DNA of 21,880 bases from JBIOJB01 sp044450465 (GTDB lineage Bacteria > Chloroflexota > Dormibacteria > Dormibacterales > Dormibacteraceae), in the NCBI GenBank assembly GCA_044450465.1, contig JBIOJB010000051.1:1-21880 (forward strand), given 5' to 3'. A program made the translations under genes and the position numbers. Shown piece by piece: positions 13,538 through 21,236 of this stretch. The stretch's first letter is position 1; every line of letters starts with the position of its first letter. A model generated the notes under the pieces. The model searched no databases. It was not told where the DNA came from and saw only the letters and a program-made list of their open reading frames with translations.

Positions 13538-15036
13538 CACTGCTCGCCATACCAGTCGGGCGACTGCTCGGCGAGGTTGACGTATACCTGCTTGATCTCG
13601 GTGAACGACTCGAGGGCGTAAGGCCCGTTCTCCCTTCCCCATCCGCTCTGCTTGAAGCCGCCGAACGGCGCCTCGCTCGTCACCAGGTTGTAGGTGTTGA
13701 CCCACACGGTGCCCGCGCGCAGATCGCGCGCCATGCGGTGCGCCAGCTTGATGTCGCGCGTCCACACGCCTGCGGTGAGTCCGTACTCGGTGGCGTTGGC
13801 GATTCGGATCGCCTCGTCGGCGGTCTGGAACGGCTGGATCACGACGACCGGGCCAAAGATCTCCTCGCGTGCGATCGAAAGGTCGCTGCGCACGTCGACG
13901 AAGACGGTCGGCTCGACGTAGTTGCCGTGAGCGAGCTCGGGCGCCGAGGGCCGCCCGCCACCAGCCAGCAACCGGGCGCCGCCGCTCTTTCCAGCCTCGA
14001 TGTAGCCGAGCACCCGCTCGTGCTGGCGCTTCGATACGAGCGGACCGACGTCAGTCTTGAGGTCGAGCGGGTCACCGATGCGCAGGCGTTTGGTGCGCGC
14101 GAGAAACTTCTCCACGAACCTGTCGAAGATCGACGCGTGGACCAGCACACGCGAGCCCGCGGTGCAGATCTCTCCCTGCGTCCAGAAAACCCCGAACAGC
14201 GCGCCCGCGACTGCATCGTCCAGCGGGGCGTCGGCGAAGATCACGTTCGGCGCCTTCCCGCCCAGCTCGAGGGAGACCCGCTTGAGGTTGCCCGTCGCGC
14301 CCGAGGCGACCTGCTTGCCGACGGACGTCGACCCGGTGAACGTGACTTTGTCGACGTGCGCATGCTTGACCAGGGCATCGCCGGCGGCCGCGTCCCCGAG
14401 AACCACGTTCAATGCGCCCTCAGGCAGCCCCGCCTCGAGCGCAAGCTCGGCCAGGCGGAGCGTGGTCAGCGGCGTCTCCGGAGACGGCTTGATCACGACC
14501 GTGTTGCCGAAAGCCAGCGCCGGAGCAAGCTTCCACGCTGCCAGCAAGAGCGGGAAGTTGAAGGGGGTGATGGCCGCGACGACGCCGACCGGCTGGCGCA
14601 GCGTGTAGGCCAGGAAGTCGCCCGGGACCGGCAGGGTGTGGCCGGTGAGCTTGGTCGCGTAGCCGGCGAAGTACTCGAAGCAGTCGGCGGCGAGCGGAAC
14701 GTCGATGCGGCTGCTCTCACGGATCGGCTTGCCGTTGTTGAGCGATTCGAGGTGCGCCAGCTCGTCGGCGTGGCGCTCGATCAGCGCGGCGAGTCGCAGC
14801 AGGTAGCGCCCGCGCTGGCTTGCCGCCATCCGCGGCCAGCGGCCCTCGTCGAACGCGGAGCGGGCGGCGGCCACGGCCATGTCCACCTCGGCGGCCTCGC
14901 CCGTGGCGACCTCGGCGATGGGCTGGTTGTGGGCCGGATCGACCAGCACGGTCGTGCGGCCTGATGCGGAATCCATCCAGCGCCCGCCGATGAGGTGCTT
15001 GCCGTGCCTGAGCTGCGTGGTGGAGGGCACGGTCAT
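13537..15036 (-). CDS. NAD(P)+-dependent aldehyde dehydrogenase, non-acylating type
   Basis: A 499-residue classical aldehyde dehydrogenase (betaine-aldehyde/lactaldehyde dehydrogenase-like). The catalytic set is complete: Asn160 in TPFNFP, Lys183 in KPSPETP, Gly-rich FTGSTSVG (233-240), general base Glu257 in LELGGK and nucleophile Cys291 in GEICTAGSR. The retained Glu in LELGGK and overall layout indicate hydrolytic oxidation of aldehyde to acid. The CoA-acylating PduP/EutE enzymes normally found in microcompartments look different. The ATG overlaps the permease stop (ATGA). I see no N- or C-terminal extension that would be a typical encapsulation peptide. Aldehyde substrate unknown; a three-carbon product of the LacD-like aldolase would fit. 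Confidence 0.92.
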   Translation of the reverse strand: MTVPSTTQLRHGKHLIGGRWMDSASGRTTVLVDPAHNQPIAEVATGEAAEVDMAVAAARSAFDEGRWPRMAASQRGRYLLRLAALIERHADELAHLESLNNGKPIRESSRIDVPLAADCFEYFAGYATKLTGHTLPVPGDFLAYTLRQPVGVVAAITPFNFPLLLAAWKLAPALAFGNTVVIKPSPETPLTTLRLAELALEAGLPEGALNVVLGDAAAGDALVKHAHVDKVTFTGSTSVGKQVASGATGNLKRVSLELGGKAPNVIFADAPLDDAVAGALFGVFWTQGEICTAGSRVLVHASIFDRFVEKFLARTKRLRIGDPLDLKTDVGPLVSKRQHERVLGYIEAGKSGGARLLAGGGRPSAPELAHGNYVEPTVFVDVRSDLSIAREEIFGPVVVIQPFQTADEAIRIANATEYGLTAGVWTRDIKLAHRMARDLRAGTVWVNTYNLVTSEAPFGGFKQSGWGRENGPYALESFTEIKQVYVNLAEQSPDWYGEQ

Positions 15037-16007
15037 TTGCGGAGCCTGTCCAGCGATAGCGCCGCGATGAGGATTCCGCCCTGCGCGATCTGCTGCACAT
15101 TGGGGTCGGCGCCGACGAGGATGAGCCCGTTGACGATGCTGGCCAGGAAAACCGAGGCGATGAGGGTGTTCCACAGGTTGCCCTTGCCACCGGTGAGCCC
15201 CACGCCGCCCAGGATGACTGCGGTCAGAACAGGGAACAGCGCCTCTGAGCCGAGCGATGCGGAGGCCTGGCCCACCCGGCCGACAAGGATCATGCCGCCG
15301 ATGCCGGTGAGGAGCCCGGCCACGACGAAAACCGCGATTTTGATCCGGCGCACTGGAATCCCTGAGCGATATGCGGCCTCCTGGTTGTCGCCGGCGAGGT
15401 AGACCCAGCGCCCGAAGACGGTGGTGCTCAGCAGCAGATGGCCGAGCAGGTAGGCGACAAACAGCAGCACGACTGGAACCGGGATCGGGCCCCAGTAGCC
15501 CTCGGCCAGGAAGATGATCGGGTCGAGCTGCGACCCGAAATAGCTCTGGCCGCTGGTGAACCACAGGCCGAAGCCGAGTAGTGCGGTGAGCATGCCGAGT
15601 GTGGCCACCACCGACGGGATCCGCACCACTGTGACGAGGAACCCGTTGATCAGCCCGACTGCCGCGCCCACGGCGACGGCCGCGACAAAGCCGACGATGG
15701 GGCTCTTTCCGCCGACGATCAGGTTCGCGCCGACCGCGCCGCTGAGCCCGAGCAGCGAGCCGAACGAGATGTCGATCTCGCCGATGATCATCACGAATGT
15801 GGCGCCGATGGCCGGGATGCCGAAGATCGACGCCTGCCGCAACACGATGAGCAGGTTGCTGGGGGTCAGGAACTGCACCGTGGCGACGGAGAGGTAGATG
15901 ATCCAGATCACGAAGAAGACGAGAAAGCCGTATTCCGCGAGGAACTCGAGCAGCATCGGCCGCCAGGCGCGGCCCTCCACGTTGAACCTGGCGATCACGC
16001 CGTTCAC
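15033..16007 (-). CDS. Sugar ABC transporter permease (RbsC-like, CUT2 class)
   Basis: A 324-residue multi-span inner-membrane permease of the ribose/xylose/AI-2 family. Hydrophobic helices alternate with short loops throughout. The family features IGATFVMIIGEIDISFGSLLGLSG and AVILGGVGLTGGKGNLWNT correspond to the RbsC GGIDLSVGS and GG.s..GG.G signatures. It probably works as a homodimer with the single-domain ATPase at 3056-3856 and the lipoprotein at 18159-19175. GTG 16007 overlaps the stop of the upstream glycosidase-like gene (GTGA), so I choose it over a start ten codons earlier. Confidence 0.93.
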   Translation of the reverse strand: MNGVIARFNVEGRAWRPMLLEFLAEYGFLVFFVIWIIYLSVATVQFLTPSNLLIVLRQASIFGIPAIGATFVMIIGEIDISFGSLLGLSGAVGANLIVGGKSPIVGFVAAVAVGAAVGLINGFLVTVVRIPSVVATLGMLTALLGFGLWFTSGQSYFGSQLDPIIFLAEGYWGPIPVPVVLLFVAYLLGHLLLSTTVFGRWVYLAGDNQEAAYRSGIPVRRIKIAVFVVAGLLTGIGGMILVGRVGQASASLGSEALFPVLTAVILGGVGLTGGKGNLWNTLIASVFLASIVNGLILVGADPNVQQIAQGGILIAALSLDRLRK

Positions 16008-18136
16008 CGGTTCGCCTCCAACCGCGCCACGACGCACCCCTGCGGCGGAACCTCGAGGGTGAACTGCAGCTCGGCGGCGCCCGGATCGATCGCCTCGAGC
16101 GCGGTCATGTCGCCCTCGGCGCGGAGGCGGTACTCGCGCTTGGCGTCAAGCCCCAGCCGGACTCTTGGCAGGACGACAGTGACCGTGCGCGTGAAACGCG
16201 AGTCTCCCATCCAGCCCGATTCGAGGTTGCCGAGCAGGACGTGCACGACCCCCCCACTCGACCAGCAGCTGAAGGTCAACGGCTCGTGCGACGCTGGCGC
16301 CGCGGCCCGCACCCCCTGGGAGTCCCCAGTGAGCTCGAGCATGGCGCGCGCCGCCTCGATGTAGGGAGAAACGGTGCCGAGCTGGGAGTGGGGCACGAGG
16401 GCGTCCGACGGGTCGGCGAGATCGGGCGGCTGCCAGTAGATGAACCGGCCCTGCCGCGTGAGCACCGGCGACCCCGCCGTCGCGTAGCCGACCCACACGC
16501 CGTTCTCAGCCTTGACCGCAACTCGCTCGGGCATGTGCACGCGCTCCTCACGGGGCAGATCGGGGCTCGACGGCTGGCCCAGCGTATAGCCGCCGGCGCG
16601 GCGGTCTTTGGTGGCTGCCACGCCGGCCCGCTCCAGCAATTCGCCGTCGACGAAATCGGCGCGGCCAGTCACCAGCACCGGTCCGCCCAGCCGTTCCAGG
16701 CGGCCCGTGTCGAACCTGGCCGGCAGCTGAACCACGACACCCTCGTTCCATTGCTCCGGCATCCACTCGGGGCGGGTCCCGGCGAGGACAGGCAGCGCCC
16801 ACTTGAGCGCCATGCCCACGTAGTCCTCCACCCACTCGCTCGCGTTCGAGCGCGGGTCCGCGTCACCCTTGCGGAGCAGGCCGTCGCGGTTGTGCACGAG
16901 CAGGGGGCCGTAAACGGCGTCCAGGCGCTTCGCGCTCGCCTCGGCGGCGTCGAGGTTCTGGGAGAGAAACGCGACGTCCTCCTCGCCGATCAGTCGGTCG
17001 TTCCAGTCGTTCATCCATGAGATGTAGATGCCGTCGCGGCCCAGCAGCTTGCCTTCGGGGCCGATGACCGTGGCATGCGTGAAGGCCCACATCGCCCAGC
17101 GCAGCTTCTCCGGCGTGTCGCGCAGCGTGTCCCACGGCTCCCAGCCGTCCCACGTCTCGATGAGCAGGTAGTGGCGGCACGGCCGCTCGCGGCGCAGGTT
17201 GCCGCCGGCTATCTGTGCGCCGTGACCGAGCAGGTAGGCCAGCTGGAACGTCCATCCCTTCCACGTGTCGTCCCACCAGTCCTGCCAGGCCCCGCCCCAC
17301 GTCTGGTCGATGAAGATGTCCAGCGCGCCATCGGCCACGACCTCTTCAAGGTCGACGCAGCCGGTCATCCATTCGGCCGTTCCGCTGATGCCGCTCGAGT
17401 AGGCGATTACCAGCCCGTCTGGATGAGAGTCTTTGCAGGCGCGGAAAAGGCGCTTGACGGCGTCGGTCCAGGTCCGGTTCTCGGCGGGATCGGAGGACGC
17501 GACTGTCCCGTAGGGCCCGTTGCGCGTGTAGAGCAGCGGGCCGAAGAAGCCATCTCTCAGGTGGATGAAGTCGAGGCCCAAGAACTTCGCCACCGAGCCC
17601 CACTGCTCGCCAAAGAACTCGGGAAAGAGCTCGCCCTCGGCGAGACCGTTCGGGCGTGTAGCGTACTGGTAGCGGTCCTCTTTGAGCGGAACGCGAGGAT
17701 CGAGGTCGGGGCCGGGGAGCGGCGAGATGTCGAGCGGGTAGAGCTCGGGGTGCCGCTCGAACCAGCTCGAGAAGAGGTCGTACATGCTGCCGTCGTCGGG
17801 AGGTGCGACCACCTGCCCAAGGCCGGCAACGAGAACTCCAAGGCGAAGCTCCGAGAGCCCAACCTGGCCACCGGCCGACCGGACCTGCGCCAGGAAATCG
17901 CGCAGGTCCGCGTAGCTGAGCGCCGCCCAGTGGGCGAAACGCCGTGAGCGAAGGGGCAGGCGCTGCTCGGGTTCTCCGGTCCATTCCGTGACCAGGTCCG
18001 CCAGCCAGCCGATGTTGAAGCACACGCCCTGGATCTCGTGATCCCCAGCGAGCAGTGCTCGGGTCCGCCCGAGGAACCGCTCGAGCGAGCGGTCCCAGGG
18101 CGGGTTCCCAAACCAATCAATGTCGATTTCGACCAT
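16004..18136 (-). CDS. Large cytosolic TIM-barrel glycoside hydrolase-like protein
   Basis: A protein of about 710 residues that I cannot place in a named glycosidase family. Residues 1-420 look like a (beta/alpha)8 barrel with many Trp and acidic residues, including FIHLRDGFFGPLLYTRNGPY, IFIDQTWGGAWQDWW and LLIETWDGWEPWD; the acids in these segments are candidate catalytic residues. Around 455-560 a Rossmann/GATase-like part (PVLVTGRADFVDGELLERAG) recalls the trimerisation domain of GH42, and the C-terminus (600-710) is a beta-sandwich. No signal peptide, so it acts inside the cell on an imported oligomer or glycoside. It sits between the binding protein and permease genes. ATG 18136 is preferred; TTG 18145 is an alternative. 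Confidence 0.7.
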   Translation of the reverse strand: MVEIDIDWFGNPPWDRSLERFLGRTRALLAGDHEIQGVCFNIGWLADLVTEWTGEPEQRLPLRSRRFAHWAALSYADLRDFLAQVRSAGGQVGLSELRLGVLVAGLGQVVAPPDDGSMYDLFSSWFERHPELYPLDISPLPGPDLDPRVPLKEDRYQYATRPNGLAEGELFPEFFGEQWGSVAKFLGLDFIHLRDGFFGPLLYTRNGPYGTVASSDPAENRTWTDAVKRLFRACKDSHPDGLVIAYSSGISGTAEWMTGCVDLEEVVADGALDIFIDQTWGGAWQDWWDDTWKGWTFQLAYLLGHGAQIAGGNLRRERPCRHYLLIETWDGWEPWDTLRDTPEKLRWAMWAFTHATVIGPEGKLLGRDGIYISWMNDWNDRLIGEEDVAFLSQNLDAAEASAKRLDAVYGPLLVHNRDGLLRKGDADPRSNASEWVEDYVGMALKWALPVLAGTRPEWMPEQWNEGVVVQLPARFDTGRLERLGGPVLVTGRADFVDGELLERAGVAATKDRRAGGYTLGQPSSPDLPREERVHMPERVAVKAENGVWVGYATAGSPVLTRQGRFIYWQPPDLADPSDALVPHSQLGTVSPYIEAARAMLELTGDSQGVRAAAPASHEPLTFSCWSSGGVVHVLLGNLESGWMGDSRFTRTVTVVLPRVRLGLDAKREYRLRAEGDMTALEAIDPGAAELQFTLEVPPQGCVVARLEANR

Positions 18137-18158
18137 GCGGTCCAACGAATCGATTCCG

Positions 18159-19175
18159 TCAGCTCTTCATGTGCACCGAAACGGGGACTTCGATCGAGCC
18201 GGCAATGTCCGAGCCGGCAAAGATCTGTCCGAACGCATCAACGGCGAGCTTGCCGGTGCCGCTCGGGTTGGTGTCGACACATCCCTTGTAGATCGTCCCC
18301 TGGTCGATGTCGGTCACCGCCTGCGGGTCGCAGTCGATGCCGAACACGAAGTACTGGTCAGAGGTCTTGCCGGCGGCCACCATGGCCTGGAATCCGCCGA
18401 GGTCTCCACCATCGTTGATTCCGACGATGCCCTGAAGCTGCGGGAACTTCTGAAGTGCGGTCTCGGTCGAGGTGACTCCATTGGTGGCAAGGCCCCCGAT
18501 AAACCGGCCGACCACCTTGATCTGAGGGTCGGCGGCGAGCATTCCCTGCTGGATCGCGTCAGCGCGCGCGACCAGGTCAGGGATCGATGGGTAATCGAGG
18601 ATGGCAACCTGTACGGCCTTGCCGGGGAACTGCTTGGCCGCGTACTGGCCGGCGGCCGTGCCCTCGGCCGTGCCGATGGTGAGGTTGTTCACGGTGACCG
18701 TGACGGCGCCGAGGCTGAGTAGGTCGTTCCCGGTCACCTGGATGACGACGATGCCCTTCGCGATCGCGTCCTTCACCGCGGGTCCGACAGTGTCGGCCGC
18801 GCTGGTTGTGATGATGGCAGCAGCGCCCTGAGTGACAAATCCCTCGAAGCACGCCACAGCCTTGGCGTTATCGGTCGCCGAGTCGCAGATCTGGGACGTG
18901 AATCCAAGCGCCTCGGCTTCGGCCTTGGCCGCGTTGTTCAAGTTCTGGTGGTACTGCGTCTGCATCGTCAGCGCGACGACGCCGACCAGCTTGCCCTTCG
19001 AGAACTGCTTGATCGTCGAGAGCTGGCTCGAGGAAAGGGCCAGCTTGTCGCCCACGATCTTCTGCGCCTGCTGGACCTTGCCCGCCTTGGGCTGGGTTGC
19101 CACAGTCGGCGAGCTGCCACAGGCAGCCCCCAGCGCAACCACAGCCATCATGGCCATAAGCGACCTGAATCTCAC
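18159..19175 (-). CDS. Sugar-binding lipoprotein of the ABC transporter (periplasmic-binding-protein-like, RbsB class)
   Basis: A 338-residue substrate-binding protein of the RbsB/Peripla_BP_4 type. The N-terminus MRFRSLMAMMAVVALGAACG is a lipoprotein signal with Cys19 as the lipidated residue. Mature motifs include LVGVVALTMQTQYHQNLNNA, ADTVGPAVKDAIAKGIVVI and GIVGINDGGDLGGFQAMVAAGK, typical of the CUT2 binding fold. It captures the extracellular sugar. Start: GTG 19175, seven bases after GGAGG. It lies 35 bases after the SorC gene and so is likely co-transcribed with it. The ligand is unknown. Confidence 0.92.
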   Translation of the reverse strand: MRFRSLMAMMAVVALGAACGSSPTVATQPKAGKVQQAQKIVGDKLALSSSQLSTIKQFSKGKLVGVVALTMQTQYHQNLNNAAKAEAEALGFTSQICDSATDNAKAVACFEGFVTQGAAAIITTSAADTVGPAVKDAIAKGIVVIQVTGNDLLSLGAVTVTVNNLTIGTAEGTAAGQYAAKQFPGKAVQVAILDYPSIPDLVARADAIQQGMLAADPQIKVVGRFIGGLATNGVTSTETALQKFPQLQGIVGINDGGDLGGFQAMVAAGKTSDQYFVFGIDCDPQAVTDIDQGTIYKGCVDTNPSGTGKLAVDAFGQIFAGSDIAGSIEVPVSVHMKS

Positions 19176-19210
19176 CTTGCTTCCTCCCTTGTGAACTGGC
19201 CCAGCGAGTG

Positions 19211-20158
19211 CTAGGACCCTGATGGACGAGCGGCACGGTCGAGCACGCTTTTCGCTGTGAGCTCGTCCGTGACCAGGCCGTTGATCCAACCACCGACCAG
19301 TGCTCCATACACGGCAGCGACCTTGTCCTCACCTCCCGCACATGCGAGCGCAAGCCGCGCTCTCCGAAGATCCTCAAGCCTCACTCCCACGAGGCGGTCC
19401 CGAAAAGAGCCCGGGAGAGGCCGTCCACGCTCATCGATGAAGTTCCCGCAAATGTCGCCGACTGCGCCGGCGCGCCCGAGCGCACGCAGGTCGCTTTCCT
19501 TGATCAGGCCCGTGCTGACGTAGATCTCGTCGAGCGAAAGGGTTCCAACACCGATCACGTACAGGTCGGCCGAGCGGGCGAGCCTCAGCGCCTCGGCGAT
19601 CTGCGGGCTGGAGGCCTCGAGCTCAGCTGCGCTGGCGCCCCGGCCCAGGATCGCCGGCGCGTTGATCTGGTAGGCTCGCCCGCCGAACGCCGCGGCGGCC
19701 GCTTGCGAGATCGCGTTGTAGTCGATCTCCAGGCCCTGGTGGCCGGCGTTGCCCATGGCCTGTACGACGGAAACGTTGCGCAGGTCGACCGGCGAGAGGA
19801 GCCGGACCAGGTGGGCCAGCGTCCTTCCGGCGCCGAAGCAGGCCACGGAGTTGGAGGTGACCACCTGCTCTACCAGGCGGGCGCCGGCTCGCGCCACGGC
19901 CATCCGGATCGAGCTGTCGCGATCGGTGAAGATGCTGGCCACGGCGACCTGCTGCAGATGCCCGAAGCGCTTCTTGAGGGCGCTCTCGAGCGAGCGGTTT
20001 CGCGCGTCGGGCGCAACGATTCTGATCTGCACCACTCCCCGCGCGCGGGCATCGGAAAGATAGCGCGAGATCTGGGACCTGGAGACGCCGAACTCTTTAG
20101 CGATCTCCTCCTGGTTCAATTCCTGCTCGTAATAGGCGCGGGCGACCTCAGCCAGCAT
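19211..20158 (-). CDS. SorC/DeoR-type sugar-responsive transcriptional regulator
   Basis: A regulator of about 315 residues in the SorC family (LsrR, SorC, CggR relatives). The N-terminal winged HTH reads MLAEVARAYYEQELNQEEIA then KEFGVSRSQISRYLSDARARG. The C-terminal half is the NagB/RpiA-like sugar-phosphate-binding domain (VACFGAGRTLAHLVRLL, DLYVIGVGTL, VGDICGNFID). Such proteins respond to a phosphorylated pathway intermediate. The frame is open to GTG 20209, but ATG 20158 has AGGA seven bases upstream and gives the family's usual start, so I choose it. It is divergent from the aldolase, 106 bases apart, and is the first gene of the operon, so it likely controls both. Confidence 0.9.
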   Translation of the reverse strand: MLAEVARAYYEQELNQEEIAKEFGVSRSQISRYLSDARARGVVQIRIVAPDARNRSLESALKKRFGHLQQVAVASIFTDRDSSIRMAVARAGARLVEQVVTSNSVACFGAGRTLAHLVRLLSPVDLRNVSVVQAMGNAGHQGLEIDYNAISQAAAAAFGGRAYQINAPAILGRGASAAELEASSPQIAEALRLARSADLYVIGVGTLSLDEIYVSTGLIKESDLRALGRAGAVGDICGNFIDERGRPLPGSFRDRLVGVRLEDLRRARLALACAGGEDKVAAVYGALVGGWINGLVTDELTAKSVLDRAARPSGS

Positions 20159-20175
20159 GCTCACGTCCTGATCCT

Positions 20176-20197
20176 CGTGCACATTTGTGCGTGCACG
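20176..20197. promoter_or_regulatory. Candidate SorC-family operator (inverted repeats) in the divergent intergenic region
   Basis: Two overlapping palindromes: GCACATTTGTGC (20179-20190, five-base arms) and CGTGCACG (20190-20197), with another CGTGCAC at 20176-20182. They lie between the regulator's ATG at 20158 and the aldolase ATG at 20265, where an autoregulatory and divergent operator would be expected. A TTGACT at 20199-20204 could be a -35 element for the aldolase, without a convincing -10. Confidence 0.5.
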
Positions 20198-20264
20198 TTT
20201 GACTGGCACGCGAGAGGTATATCAGACTGAGGAGTGCCTGGCAAGGGCCAGTCTTGAGTCCACA

Positions 20265-21236
20265 ATGAGCCAGATGAGCGACGTCACGGTCGGCAAGCAC
20301 CGCGGTCTTCAGCAGTGCTCGTCACCCACGGGCCGGATGACGATCATGGCGCTCGACCACCGCCAGAACCTGCGTCGCATGCTTCATCCTTCAGACCCCA
20401 GCCGCGCCACGTACGCCGAGCTCGTCAATTTCAAACGAACTGCGGTTCGTTCCCTCTCCGACCTCGCGACCGGCGTTCTCCTGGATCCAGAGCTGGGTGC
20501 GGCGCAGTGCATTGCGGACGGCTCGCTGCCCGGGCATGTCGGCCTGATCACCGCGCTCGAGGCGACCGGCTACGAGGGCCCAGCGACGGAGCGCGGGAGC
20601 CGCCTGCTCCAGGGATGGAGCGCGGCCAAAGCGCGCAACCTCGGGGCTTCGGCATGCAAGCTGCTCGTCTACTACCACCCTGAGGCAGCCAACCGGGCCT
20701 TCCAGGAGGCGCTCGTTTCAGAGGCGGTCTCTCAGTGCCGGGCGGTCGACTTGCCGATCTTCGTCGAGACGCTCTGCTATTCGGTGCATGAGGGCTCGCC
20801 GTTCGAAGGCGAGGCACGCCGGCGCATCATCACCAGGACCGCTTCCGCGATGTCCAACCTGGGAGCGGACATCCTGAAGCTGCAGTTCCCATATGGACCC
20901 GAGGTGACGGATCGGGGGCGCTGGCGCGAGGCCTGCGCCGAGATCACCGAGGTCGCCCGTCGCCCGTGGGTGCTGCTCTCGGGCGAGAACCCGCCGGACG
21001 CATTCGTCGAGCTGACCGAGGTGGCGTGCCGCGAGGGCGCGAGCGGGATCGCCTGCGGCCGGGGCATCTGGACCGAGGCGCCCGCCCTGCCCGAGGCCGA
21101 GCGCGACCATTTCTTCAGGACCGTCGCGCGCGAGCGCCTCAAGCGCCTCCACGACATCGTCGAGGCGCACGCGCGCCCGTGGACCAAGGCTTATCCCTCG
21201 ATCGACCCCGACCTGGAGGGCTGGTACCGGAACTAG
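20265..21236 (+). CDS. Class I aldolase, LacD/YihT-like (tagatose-1,6-bisphosphate or related)
   Basis: A 323-residue class I (Schiff-base) aldolase. Family landmarks are TIMALDHRQNLRRML (26-40), TGVLLDPELGA (69-79), LLQGWSAAKARNLGASACKL (114-133), LVYYHPE, IFVETLCY (165-172), DILKLQFPYG with Schiff-base Lys205, and LLSGENPPDAF and ACGRGIW near the end. This matches LacD (tagatose-1,6-bisphosphate aldolase) and YihT (sulfofructosephosphate aldolase). Both release DHAP and a three-carbon aldehyde: glyceraldehyde-3-phosphate or sulfolactaldehyde. It is transcribed away from the SorC regulator and the microcompartment operon. Start at ATG 20265 is chosen over 20274; the ribosome-binding site is weak. 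The TAG stop interlocks with the convergent gene's stop. Confidence 0.88.
   Translation: MSQMSDVTVGKHRGLQQCSSPTGRMTIMALDHRQNLRRMLHPSDPSRATYAELVNFKRTAVRSLSDLATGVLLDPELGAAQCIADGSLPGHVGLITALEATGYEGPATERGSRLLQGWSAAKARNLGASACKLLVYYHPEAANRAFQEALVSEAVSQCRAVDLPIFVETLCYSVHEGSPFEGEARRRIITRTASAMSNLGADILKLQFPYGPEVTDRGRWREACAEITEVARRPWVLLSGENPPDAFVELTEVACREGASGIACGRGIWTEAPALPEAERDHFFRTVARERLKRLHDIVEAHARPWTKAYPSIDPDLEGWYRN

Noticed and set aside
13538..13765. 76-codon N-terminal extension of the alcohol dehydrogenase frame
   Set aside because: It overlaps the aldehyde dehydrogenase coding end out of frame and resembles GC-rich shadow; TGATG at 13537 fits.
13432..14964. Long plus-strand open frame (510 codons) opposite the aldehyde dehydrogenase
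   Set aside because: Antisense shadow of the dehydrogenase; no domain or ribosome-binding site.
15037..15564. 176-codon N-terminal extension of the aldehyde dehydrogenase frame
   Set aside because: It lies antisense-frame within the permease gene and is Arg/Pro-rich frame shadow; the ATGA overlap start at 15036 gives the family's normal N-terminus.
20199..20223. Sigma-70 promoter TTGACT ... TATATC for the aldolase
   Set aside because: The spacing between the two hexamers is only 13 bases, so I list it as a possible -35 only.
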